A stretch of 8,041 bases of DNA, taken from assembly GCA_947246775.1 (NCBI GenBank), contig CAMXTM010000082.1, positions 1-8,041 of the forward strand, in the 5' to 3' direction. The DNA is from an uncultured Clostridium sp. (lineage in GTDB: Bacteria; Bacillota; Clostridia; Lachnospirales; Anaerotignaceae). Of this stretch, positions 1 through 6,695 are shown piece after piece; the first letter of the stretch is position 1, and every line of letters begins with the position of its first letter. The notes below the pieces were generated by a model that searched no databases, was not told the origin of the DNA, and saw nothing but the letters and a program-made list of their open reading frames with translations. Position numbers and translations under genes: made by a program.

Positions 1-1
1 T

Positions 2-1041
2 GTACTAAAAAGTATGCTGCAAACATTGGGCTATGTGTTAGAAGAACATAGAACAGAAAATATGATTGAAATAAAAGGAAATGGTATTACAAACTATTTT
101 TATATTTTTGGTGGAAAAGATGAGCGTTCTCAAGACTTGATACAAGGTATTACACTAGCAGGCGTATTTTTTGATGAAGTAGCACTTATGCCTGAATCTT
201 TTGTCAATCAAGCAACAGGTAGATGTTCAGAAAGCGGCTCTAAATTCTTTTTTAACTGCAATCCTGAAGCTCCTTTTCATTGGTTTAAAATGAATTGGAT
301 TGACAAAAAAGAGGGAAATGAAAAAGGGAAAAATCTATACTATTTACACTTTACTATGAATGATAATGTTTCCTTATCAGAAGAAATTAAAAAAAGATAC
401 CAAAGTATGTATATTGGTGTTTTTTACTTACGATATATACTGGGACAATGAGTACTTGCAAATGGTGTAATATATGATATATTTTCAGAAAAAAAAATAC
501 TTATACAGACCAAAGTAGACCACAAAACCTAAAAACAAAAACAAGAAGATATATCAGTTGTGATTATGGCACCAATAATCCAATAATATTTTTAGATATT
601 TGGGACGATGGAGAAACAATATAGATTGACAACAAATATTATTATGACAGCAAAGTTACTCAAATGCAAAAGTCTGATAATCGGTATGGAGATGATTTTG
701 ATGAATTTGTAGTATTAGAAAATAGAACACTTTTTCAAGTTGTTATTGACCCATCTGCTGCAAATTTTGCGACAGAGTTAAGAAATAGACGTTATAGAGT
801 AAAACAAGCGGATAATAGCGTATTAGAGGGAATACGACTTGTTGCCACCATGATAGACAAAGGCAGAATCAAAGTGAATGTAAAATGTGTGAATTGGTTG
901 AAAGAAATAAGAGGGTATGTGTGGGACACAAAAGCACAAGAGCATGGAAAAGAAAAACCACTTGAGATAGGCGACCATGCTATGGACGCAACAAGATATT
1001 TTGTAAAAACAATGATACCAAATAGGAGATTTGCAAAATGA
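2..1041 (+). pseudogene. Phage terminase large subunit, 5' partial and disrupted
   Basis: Large terminase subunit: the ATPase and nuclease motor that cuts concatemeric DNA and drives it through the portal into the prohead. The reading frame is open to the left edge, so the N-terminus with Walker A lies outside the window. What is seen: a Walker B-like stretch LAGVFFDEVALMP with Asp-Glu at 173-178, a coupling-type motif FNCNPE near 251-268, and RNase H-fold nuclease acidic residues in ISCDYG (Asp 562-564), VIDPSA (Asp 748-750) and GDHAMD (973-987). The gene is broken by TGA at 449-451, a required -1 frame change in a nine-A run (489-497), and TAG at 622-624. Joined across these, the sequence reads as one continuous terminase (ILGQ-x-VLANGVIYDIFSEKK, then NTYTDQ leading to RRYISCDYG). 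Both stops sit where related proteins would plausibly carry Trp (TGG). The 3' end overlaps the portal start by ATGA. The family call is strong; no full-length protein can be made without several recoding events. Confidence 0.88.
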
Positions 1042-2528
1042 GCAGAAAAAGAAAAACAAAAAATAAAGATAGTAAAAATACAATCCGTTCTCCAAGTAAA
1101 ACAAATCATATCAATTCTTTTCTTTTGGAGCAATTATTACAAAGAAAAACAATGTTTGATGGTTTTTCTAATGCTGCTACTAGAATGGGACAAGGTACAA
1201 GCAATTTATTAGAGGGAACAGAATATAAAAGTAATAGGCTATCTTTTGACTGGAATTTATTAAATACACTATATCGAGAACATTGGATTGTAAGACGTAT
1301 TGTAGATGTTGTAGCAGAGGATATGGTGAAAAATTGGTACAAAATAAAATCCCAGTTAGACCCAAAAGAAATTAAAAAAATAGCTATATTAGAAAGAAAA
1401 ACACAATTAAGAGCAAGAATTTTGGAGGGCTTACGCTGGGCAAGATTATACGGCGGTGCGGCTGGTGTGATTATGATACAAGGACAAGAAGATATGCTTG
1501 ACCAGCCCTTAGAAATGGATACGCTTTTACCAGGCTGTTTTAAAGGACTTTTAATCCTAGATAGATGGAATGGGATTTATCCAGATATGCAGCTAGTAGA
1601 GGATAGCAATGATATTGATTTTGGTTTACCAGAATATTATCATATTCGTTCTGACGCAATTGGTACAGGAGTAAAAGTACATCATAGCAGAATTGTAAGA
1701 TTTATCAATAGAGATTTACCTTATATTGAAAAATTGCTAGAAAGTCACTGGGGCGCTTCTGAGTTGGAACACGTTTATGATGAGTTGAAAAAAAGAGATA
1801 ATACCAGTTGGAATATTGCAACGCTTATCTTTTCAGCAAATTTAAAAGTCTATCAAATGGACGGTATGGAGCAAATTGCATTGATGGATGAGCAAGCACT
1901 AGGTGATTTGTATAAAACACTTATGATAATGAATGAAATGATGAATAACAACAGTATGCAGGTAATTGGAAAAGAGGATTCTTTTGATACAAGGCAATAT
2001 ACTTTTAGTGGTTTATCAGATGTGTATTCAGAGTTTATGATGGATGTAGCAGGTGCAGCAGAAATGCCTGTTACAAAGTTATTTGGACGTTCTCCAGCAG
2101 GAATGAATGCGACAGGAGAAAGTGATATGCAAAATTATTATGACAGCGTAGAACAAAAACAAGAATCTTGCTTGCGCCCAGTATTAGAAAAATTGTTGCC
2201 GATTTTGTGTATTTCTACTTTTGGTGCAGTACCAGATGATTTAGAAATAGAATTTAATACTTGCAGAAGACCAACGGAAGAAGAAAGAAAAACATTAGCA
2301 CAACAAATTGCAGCGGCAATCAATGAAACTTATAATTCTGGACTGATTAGTCAAAAAACAGCATTAAAAGAATTAAGACAGTCTGCTGAAAATACAGGTA
2401 TGTGGACGAATATTACAGATGAGGATATTGAAAACGCCAGCAGCGATACTACATTTCCAACAGAGGATTTAACACAGCCACCCTCTTTTTTTCAGAATGG
2501 AGAAATAAGTCATGAAGAAAAAGAATGA
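1038..2528 (+). CDS. Phage portal protein, DUF1073 type
   Basis: Portal protein: forms the dodecameric ring at one capsid vertex through which DNA enters and leaves, and to which terminase docks. The 496-residue length fits the DUF1073 (PF06381) portal family. Visible features: a basic, probably disordered N-terminus (residues 1-20), a conserved core around HWIVRRIVDVVAEDMVKNW (about 82-100), LRWARLYGGAAGVIM (about 132-146), and the hallmark segment AEMPVTKLFGRSPAGMNATG (about 341-360) followed by ESDMQNYYD. The C-terminus (about 460-496) is acidic and low in complexity. The ATG overlaps the terminase stop (ATGA at 1038-1041) and has an AGGAGA site at 1024-1029, so translation is probably coupled to the upstream gene. 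The gene is intact, in contrast to the terminase beside it. The family call rests on recalled motifs and on the terminase-portal-Mu F gene order. Confidence 0.93.
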   Translation: MSRKRKTKNKDSKNTIRSPSKTNHINSFLLEQLLQRKTMFDGFSNAATRMGQGTSNLLEGTEYKSNRLSFDWNLLNTLYREHWIVRRIVDVVAEDMVKNWYKIKSQLDPKEIKKIAILERKTQLRARILEGLRWARLYGGAAGVIMIQGQEDMLDQPLEMDTLLPGCFKGLLILDRWNGIYPDMQLVEDSNDIDFGLPEYYHIRSDAIGTGVKVHHSRIVRFINRDLPYIEKLLESHWGASELEHVYDELKKRDNTSWNIATLIFSANLKVYQMDGMEQIALMDEQALGDLYKTLMIMNEMMNNNSMQVIGKEDSFDTRQYTFSGLSDVYSEFMMDVAGAAEMPVTKLFGRSPAGMNATGESDMQNYYDSVEQKQESCLRPVLEKLLPILCISTFGAVPDDLEIEFNTCRRPTEEERKTLAQQIAAAINETYNSGLISQKTALKELRQSAENTGMWTNITDEDIENASSDTTFPTEDLTQPPSFFQNGEISHEEKE

Positions 2529-3360
2529 GTATTTGTCCGTATGGAAAACAAGTAAAAGATTAGAAAGAAATTATGAAAGAATATTAAAAGTAGTACAAAA
2601 TCAATTTTTTCAAGCAATTGCAAATCAAGATAATGTAAATGAAATGATAAATGTATTAAAAGTGCTTTCCAGACAAGATTCTTTTGAAACATATTGTCAA
2701 GAACTTGCTTTGAAAATGGTGACATCTGTTTATCGAAAAACAGAAGGAAATTGGCGAAAAGCAGCAGAACAAAACACAAAAGGGCATGACATTTATGAGG
2801 CAATCAAAAAAGAAAAACAAAATGTATTGATAGAAAATACAATAAAAAAATTGATAGAACAAAATGCCTATTACATCAAAACATTACCATTAGAGATTGC
2901 AAGTGATATGACAAAATATATTGAAAAAGAAACGGCAAAAGGTAGGAGAGCAGAAGAATTAGCACAAGAGATAAAAAAGAGATTTCCAGAAAAATCAAAT
3001 GCAAATGCAAAATGTATTGCAAGAACAGAGGTAAGCAAAGCACAGTCTGCACTAACAAGAGCAAGAGCAGAAACCTTAAATATACAATGGTATATTTGGA
3101 GAACCTCTCAAGATGAAAGAGTAAGAAATGCCCATAAACATATGGAAGGCGTATTGATAAATTGGAAAGACCCTCCCTCACCAGAGCAACTGTCAAAATC
3201 AAAATATCAATATGGGAAATATCATGCAGGCGAAATATTTAACTGTAGGTGCTATGCAGAACCTATTGTAGATATTAGATTAATCAAATTTCCATGTAAA
3301 GTGTATTACAATGGCAGGATTGTAAAAATGAAAAAAGCAGAGTTTTTAAAAATCATGTAG
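2512..3360 (+). CDS. Minor head / head morphogenesis protein, Mu F / SPP1 gp7-like
   Basis: Minor head protein of the Phage_Mu_F family (PF04233), associated with portal and procapsid assembly; in SPP1 the homologue gp7 travels inside the capsid and affects DNA ejection. The protein has 282 residues. Residues 1-140 are charged and mostly helical. The family core lies at about 168-252: CIARTEVSKAQSALTRARAE, then SQDERVRNAHKHMEG (about 199-213), a proline-containing loop DPPSPEQ, and the terminal Cys-Arg-Cys motif NCRCYAEP (about 244-251). The R..H...G and CRCY pattern is diagnostic of the family. The gene overlaps the portal by 17 bases in another frame and has a GGAGAAA site at 2499-2505, consistent with coupled translation. 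Residues 253-282 form a short basic tail beyond the core. No lesions are seen. Confidence 0.9.
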   Translation: MKKKNEYLSVWKTSKRLERNYERILKVVQNQFFQAIANQDNVNEMINVLKVLSRQDSFETYCQELALKMVTSVYRKTEGNWRKAAEQNTKGHDIYEAIKKEKQNVLIENTIKKLIEQNAYYIKTLPLEIASDMTKYIEKETAKGRRAEELAQEIKKRFPEKSNANAKCIARTEVSKAQSALTRARAETLNIQWYIWRTSQDERVRNAHKHMEGVLINWKDPPSPEQLSKSKYQYGKYHAGEIFNCRCYAEPIVDIRLIKFPCKVYYNGRIVKMKKAEFLKIM

Positions 3361-3362
3361 AG

Positions 3363-3368
3363 AGGAGG
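3363..3368 (+). promoter_or_regulatory. Ribosome binding site for the TTG-initiated DUF2213 gene
   Basis: AGGAGG-type site lying about 7 bases upstream of TTG 3376-3378. It supports a translation start at TTG, well upstream of the GTG at 3583 where the longest uninterrupted frame begins, and shows the 3376-3582 stretch belongs to the gene. Confidence 0.7.
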
Positions 3369-3375
3369 AAATTCG

Positions 3376-3936
3376 TTGCAGCTCAAAAATAAAATAGTAA
3401 AAGACAAAAAAGCCTTTTATGGTAGCTGTATTAGTGAGAATAGAATACGAACGCCATAGGGCTTTTTAATATGCAAAAATGTACCAATTGCCAAAGTAGG
3501 AACACAGCAATACCTGGGCGAGGAACTAGGAATAGAAGATTGTGAGAATGACCTTTTTACAGTAATTAGAACAGAATAAGAAGTGTTTTCTCCAAAAACA
3601 ATTGCTAGCTTTGAGGGAAAGCCTTTCACAGATGACCATTCAGAAGGAGACGAATTTGTAACAGCAGAAAACTATAAACAGTATGTAAAAGGTCATGTAA
3701 CCAATGTAAGGAGAGGAGAAGGAGAATATTCTGATAAATTACTAGCAGACATTATTGTGTACGACAAAACAGTCATAGAAGAAATTGAAAGTGGAAAAAG
3801 AGAAATCAGTTGCGGATATGGCTGTGATTATGATATAGACGAAAAGGGGAACATATTACAAGTTCATATCACAGGAAACCATGTTGCTTTAGTGGATGAG
3901 GGTAGAGCAGGACACAGTGTAAGAATACTACCATAA
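3376..3936 (+). pseudogene. DUF2213 prohead-protease-like protein, two in-frame stops
   Basis: The frame starting at TTG 3376 reads LKNKIVKDKKAFYGS, then RIRTP-stop-GFLICKNVPIA, then TVIRTE-stop-EVFSPKTIASFEGKP, and runs on unshifted to TAA 3934-3936. This matches the DUF2213 (PF09979) family, found between minor head and capsid genes and thought to resemble prohead proteases. The stops are TAG at 3457-3459 (codon 28) and TAA at 3577-3579 (codon 68); both stand where Glu (GAG, GAA) would fit. Possible protease-like residues are His in FTDDH (residue 88) and Ser in REISCGY (residue 145), with the conserved block GNHVALVDEGRAGHS at 167-181; the catalytic role is inference. Excluding the stops the product would be about 184 residues. 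A GTG at 3583 opens a 117-residue fragment that keeps the core, but it has no clear ribosome binding site. The TTG start may itself be a changed ATG. Confidence 0.82.
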
Positions 3937-3964
3937 CAAATATAAAAAAGGAGTTGTAAAACAT

Positions 3965-4729
3965 ATGGCAAAATCAAAAACAGCAAAACAAATTATTGCA
4001 AGATTTTTTTCGTCTTATGCAAAAGATGCTTCTCCAGAAGAAGTAGAAGAAGTTGTAACAGCTATTAATGAAGCAAAGGACGAAGAACCACAAACAACAC
4101 AAGATGAAGAACCAGCAGCAGAAAATACACAAACAACAGATGAGGATGTGCTTGCCAAAGTATTAGATGGCATACAAGTATTAAAAGATGAAATCAGTGC
4201 ATTAAAAGTAGCAAATCAAGAACAGAATGACCCTTTGGCAAAATTAGAGCAAAAACTGGAAAATGAAATTGCTTCAGATAGTAATGAAGAAGTGGCAGTA
4301 GATGATGACATTACAGAGGATGAGGACGAAATAACAGCAGACGATGACATTACAGCAGATGATGATGAAAATATTACAGAGGACGATGACATAATCGAAG
4401 ATGATGACATAGAAGCAACAGACGAAGAAACCACAACAAGTGCAGCGGATAAAAAGTTAATGTTACAAGTTATTCGCAATATCTGTCCTGTTGTAGCAAA
4501 AATGAAAGATGGCAAACAGAAAAAAGCAGTAACAGATTCTTTAATCAAAATGGCACGAGTTTCTTCTGGTAAAAGTAGGACACCAAAAAAGAATGGTTAT
4601 GCTGCCATTATGAGAGCAAAACAAAGACACAGCACGCAATTTATGACACAAGATAGTAGAAAATATGATGAAAGCCAATTGGGCAGAGAAATTGCAAAAC
4701 AAAGGAATCCACACTATAAAACAAAATAA
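3965..4729 (+). CDS. Acidic scaffold-like protein following DUF2213
   Basis: Probable internal scaffold for procapsid assembly. The call is inferred from position (between protease-like and capsid genes) and composition, not from a strong family motif. The protein has 254 residues in clear zones: a basic N-terminus with RFFSSYAKDASPEEVEEV (about 13-30), a predicted helical or coiled-coil segment (about 61-100), a very acidic Asp/Thr/Ile repeat zone (about 108-156), and a basic C-terminal third (about 163-254) ending in the motif LGREIAKQRNPHYK. From memory, in many related phages an equivalent N-terminal AFAKDA-E-like segment is fused to the end of the DUF2213 protein; here it is a separate gene 28 bases downstream with its own AAGGAG site (3948-3953). 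Such acid-then-base layouts are typical of scaffolds that bind capsid protein through a basic C-terminus. The frame is open throughout. Confidence 0.7.
   Translation: MAKSKTAKQIIARFFSSYAKDASPEEVEEVVTAINEAKDEEPQTTQDEEPAAENTQTTDEDVLAKVLDGIQVLKDEISALKVANQEQNDPLAKLEQKLENEIASDSNEEVAVDDDITEDEDEITADDDITADDDENITEDDDIIEDDDIEATDEETTTSAADKKLMLQVIRNICPVVAKMKDGKQKKAVTDSLIKMARVSSGKSRTPKKNGYAAIMRAKQRHSTQFMTQDSRKYDESQLGREIAKQRNPHYKTK
4298..4435 (+). repeat. Imperfect acidic coding repeat in the scaffold-like gene
   Basis: Codons for DDDIT, DEIT, DDDIT, DDDEN, DDDII and DDDIE follow each other with GATGATGAC/GACGATGACATT-type units repeated at irregular spacing. This gives a run of about 46 residues rich in Asp and Glu. 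The units are imperfect, so they look like an old expansion rather than a recent duplication. Read antisense, the same bases give a long Ser-rich open frame, which is a shadow. Confidence 0.7.
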
Positions 4730-4735
4730 AGGGGG
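4730..4735 (+). promoter_or_regulatory. Ribosome binding site choosing the ATG at 4743
   Basis: AGGGGG lies 7 bases before ATG 4743. The in-frame ATG at 4737 is too close to this site, and the longer frame beginning at 4665 would overlap the upstream gene by 65 bases, so 4743 is preferred. Confidence 0.65.
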
Positions 4736-4742
4736 AATGATT

Positions 4743-5249
4743 ATGTCTGGAAAAGCAATCGGTAAAAATTTTGATTTAGGTTATGCAGGAAATGTTTCAA
4801 GAAATAGAGATACAGTCATTGTAGCGAGAGTAGTCAAACAAGAAACAGAAAGTATTTTATTTGGACAAGCAGTTGTATTGAATGAGGATAACACAATACA
4901 AAAAATAGGTACAGACAATACACAAGAACAATGTATTGGTATTGCAGTAAGAGAGGTAAAACAAACCACAAATTACATAACATCGGAAGGAGCCTATCAT
5001 GCAGGGGACGCTTGCAGTATTTTAACAAGAGGTTGTATTACTGTAAAATGTAACAAGGGTACTCCAAAAGCAGGCGGTAAAGTGTATGTTAGAGTAGAAG
5101 AAGACGAAAATATTGAAAATGGTGGAGTAGGAGAATTTGAAGCAGAACAAGATACAGGTAATATTGCATTAGAAAATGTGATTTTTACTACAGGACAAAT
5201 AGACAAAAATAATATTGCAGAAATTACAGTATTAGCAAGAAGAATATAA
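4743..5249 (+). CDS. Structural cement / head decoration-like protein
   Basis: The 168-residue protein begins MSGKAIGKNFDLGYAGNVSR and is rich in Gly, Val, Thr and Ile, with short predicted beta strands and little helix. This fits the structural cement proteins (P22 gp24-like or DUF2190-like annotations) that sit immediately before capsid genes and stabilise the capsid shell. Supporting segments include the N-terminal DLGYAGNVSRNRDTVI (about 11-26), FGQAVVLNEDN, QCIGIAVREVKQT, HAGDACSILTRGCITVKC (about 82-99), and a C-terminal strand EITVLARRI. It contains three cysteines (about 63, 87 and 94) plus a fourth near 99; no disulphide is implied. The start at 4743 is chosen by the AGGGGG site 7 bases upstream. 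The gene lies 13 bases after the scaffold-like gene and 22 before the capsid gene. The family assignment is from pattern and context. Confidence 0.78.
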   Translation: MSGKAIGKNFDLGYAGNVSRNRDTVIVARVVKQETESILFGQAVVLNEDNTIQKIGTDNTQEQCIGIAVREVKQTTNYITSEGAYHAGDACSILTRGCITVKCNKGTPKAGGKVYVRVEEDENIENGGVGEFEAEQDTGNIALENVIFTTGQIDKNNIAEITVLARRI

Positions 5250-5271
5250 AAAAGATGGGAGGAATCATAGA

Positions 5272-6285
5272 ATGATAAATTTTAAAAAAAATAATTTTCC
5301 ACAGCAAACTATCCCAATCAAAGGTAGAAGAACACTAGATTCTGCTGCTATTGGTGCAGGTATGGCATTTTTAGAGGGACAGCTTGAAAAAATAGACCCA
5401 AAATTGAGGGAGCCACTTTCTCGTACTTGGTGGCCCAGAGATATTGTAGCAAAAACAGGAGGCGGTTTTGTAGAATATACTTCTGCATATGATGTTTCTT
5501 ATGCTACAACAGGCGGAAATAGTAATGGTATTATAGGAGGAGAAACAAACGAATTGCCTACCATGCAAGCAGATATTAGCAAAGAAATCTATAAGGTATT
5601 TAATTGGGGACACGTTTTAAGAGTACCTTATATAGACCAACAAAAACTACAAAAAATAGGCAGAGATTTAGAAGGTATCCTAAACACTGGTTTAAAATTA
5701 GTATATGACAAAACATTAGATATGAATGTATATGAGGGATTTGCAGAATATGGTACTTATGGACTTGTGAATAATCCAAATATTCTTACTAAAACAGCAG
5801 CACCAGCAGCAGACGGCACCACAACAGCATGGATGAAAAAGACACCTGATGAGATATTATCAGACATCAATGGAGCGATTACAGCAACATGGGTTAATTC
5901 AGAATATGACCTATCTGGTATGGCAAACCATATTTTGATTCCACCAGAACAATATAGTACATTGGTAGAAAGAAAAGTCTCCGATGACGCAAGCAAATCA
6001 ATCTTAACTTATTTGTTAGAGAATAATATCGGAAAAGAGCAAGGCATTACATTTTTTATTGGACCATGTCCATTTTTAAAAGGAGCAGGTACAGGTGGTA
6101 CAGATAGAATGCTTGCTTATGTCAATGATGAGGACAAAGTCAGATTTTCTATTACAGTGCCTTTGACACGCACAATGGTAGAATCTTCTACAACACAGTT
6201 ATCTTATTTATCTGCATTTATTGCACAATTTGGACAAGTAGAATTTTTATATTTGCAACCTGTACAATATGTAGATGGTATTTAA
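5272..6285 (+). CDS. Major capsid protein, DUF2184 type
   Basis: Main shell protein of the icosahedral head, expected to have the HK97 fold. The 337-residue protein matches the DUF2184 (PF09950) capsid family: an N-terminal segment with RRTLDSAAIGAGMAFLEGQL (about 19-38), then REPLSRTWWPRDI (about 46-58), GGGFVEYTSAYDVSYAT, a helix around YKVFNWGHVLRVPYIDQQKL (spine-like region), NHILIPPEQYSTL, and a C-terminal IAQFGQVEFLYLQPVQYVDGI strand. No long N-terminal delta domain is visible, which agrees with a separate scaffold gene upstream. A GGGAGG site at 5257-5262 lies 9 bases before ATG. The frame is fully open, suggesting the capsid gene has been kept intact or is only recently relaxed. Family confidence is high from the conserved segments and gene order. 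Confidence 0.9.
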   Translation: MINFKKNNFPQQTIPIKGRRTLDSAAIGAGMAFLEGQLEKIDPKLREPLSRTWWPRDIVAKTGGGFVEYTSAYDVSYATTGGNSNGIIGGETNELPTMQADISKEIYKVFNWGHVLRVPYIDQQKLQKIGRDLEGILNTGLKLVYDKTLDMNVYEGFAEYGTYGLVNNPNILTKTAAPAADGTTTAWMKKTPDEILSDINGAITATWVNSEYDLSGMANHILIPPEQYSTLVERKVSDDASKSILTYLLENNIGKEQGITFFIGPCPFLKGAGTGGTDRMLAYVNDEDKVRFSITVPLTRTMVESSTTQLSYLSAFIAQFGQVEFLYLQPVQYVDGI

Positions 6286-6287
6286 TG

Positions 6288-6294
6288 AAAGGGG
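6288..6294 (+). promoter_or_regulatory. Ribosome binding site choosing the ATG at 6302
   Basis: AAAGGGG lies 7 bases before ATG 6302. An in-frame ATG at 6275, inside the capsid gene, lacks such a site, so the shorter protein starting MRIFTKK is preferred. Confidence 0.65.
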
Positions 6295-6301
6295 TAAGAG
6301 A

Positions 6302-6679
6302 ATGAGAATCTTTACAAAAAAAGCATTTCAGTTTGAAAAACAAAATGTAGCTAGTGTAGTGACAAAAGCAATGGCATTTCAAGAGGTACCCGATTGGGTA
6401 AAAGATACATTGCTTTTTAAATTGGCATTAAAAGATGGTTCTATACAAGTGATTGCAAATACAAAGCAACAAAAGGAACTTGAAAATAATGGTATGACAG
6501 AAGAAGAAAAAGAATTAAGGGAACAAGCAAAGCAGCTTGATATTAAAAAATGGCAGACACTAGGGATTGATAAATTGAAAAAAGCAATAGAAGAAAAGCA
6601 AAAACAATTGCAACAACAAGGACAAGGAGGACAACAGGAAGGACAAAAAGAAGGACAAGAACAAACACCAACACAATAA
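6302..6679 (+). CDS. Small protein of unknown function after the capsid gene, Gln-rich tail
   Basis: I do not recognise the family. The 125-residue product starts MRIFTKKAF, with a short globular-looking N-terminus (about 1-53) including EVPDWVKDTLLFKLALKDGSI; a similar VPDWIK..LF..A.KDG pattern is common in small proteins encoded next to phage capsid genes. Residues 66-102 are a charged helix (EEEKELREQAKQLDIKKW then LGIDKLKKAIEEKQKQ) that loosely resembles HeH, SAP or Rho N-terminal-type helix-extended-helix modules; this is tentative. Residues 100-125 are low complexity, rich in Gln, Gly and Glu. The position between capsid and head-tail adaptor suggests a minor head component or assembly factor. 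It starts 16 bases after the capsid stop and is intact. Confidence 0.75.
   Translation: MRIFTKKAFQFEKQNVASVVTKAMAFQEVPDWVKDTLLFKLALKDGSIQVIANTKQQKELENNGMTEEEKELREQAKQLDIKKWQTLGIDKLKKAIEEKQKQLQQQGQGGQQEGQKEGQEQTPTQ
6620..6658 (+). repeat. GGACAA short repeat encoding Gln-Gly tail
   Basis: The hexamer GGACAA occurs at 6620, 6629, 6641 and 6653, spaced 9, 12 and 12 bases, so always in the same frame. It encodes the GQ-rich end of the preceding small protein. The in-phase spacing suggests slippage-type growth of the tail. Confidence 0.7.
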
Positions 6680-6695
6680 AAGCAGGTGATAGATA

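Noticed and set aside
489..497. Programmed -1 frameshift for terminase expression
   Set aside because: The slippery run has the right phase, but an upstream TGA and a downstream TAG would still block the product, so recoding at this site alone gives no full protein.
452..663. Possible intergenic or regulatory gap
   Set aside because: Frame-shifted reading gives continuous terminase sequence (DIFSEKK, YISCDYG, DNKYYYDS), so it is broken coding sequence rather than a spacer.
792..1133. Minus-strand hydrophobic open frames opposite terminase, portal and minor head genes
   Set aside because: Phe/Leu/Ile-rich frames are expected opposite Lys-rich AT-rich genes; they lack start sites and resemble no family I know.
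3361..3582. Possible non-coding region between minor head and DUF2213 fragment
   Set aside because: The frame of the downstream fragment extends back through it with recognisable DUF2213 sequence, a TTG start and a ribosome binding site, interrupted only by two stops.
4216..4548. Minus-strand Ser-rich open frame
   Set aside because: It is the antisense of the Asp-rich repeat (GAT/GAC read as ATC/GTC and TCA-type codons in another frame), has no ribosome binding site, and opposes an operon on the + strand.
5801..5830. CAGCAGCACCAGCAGCAG-like run in the capsid gene
   Set aside because: It encodes a short Ala-rich loop (TAAPAAD) in the capsid protein and is too short and irregular to count as a repeat element.
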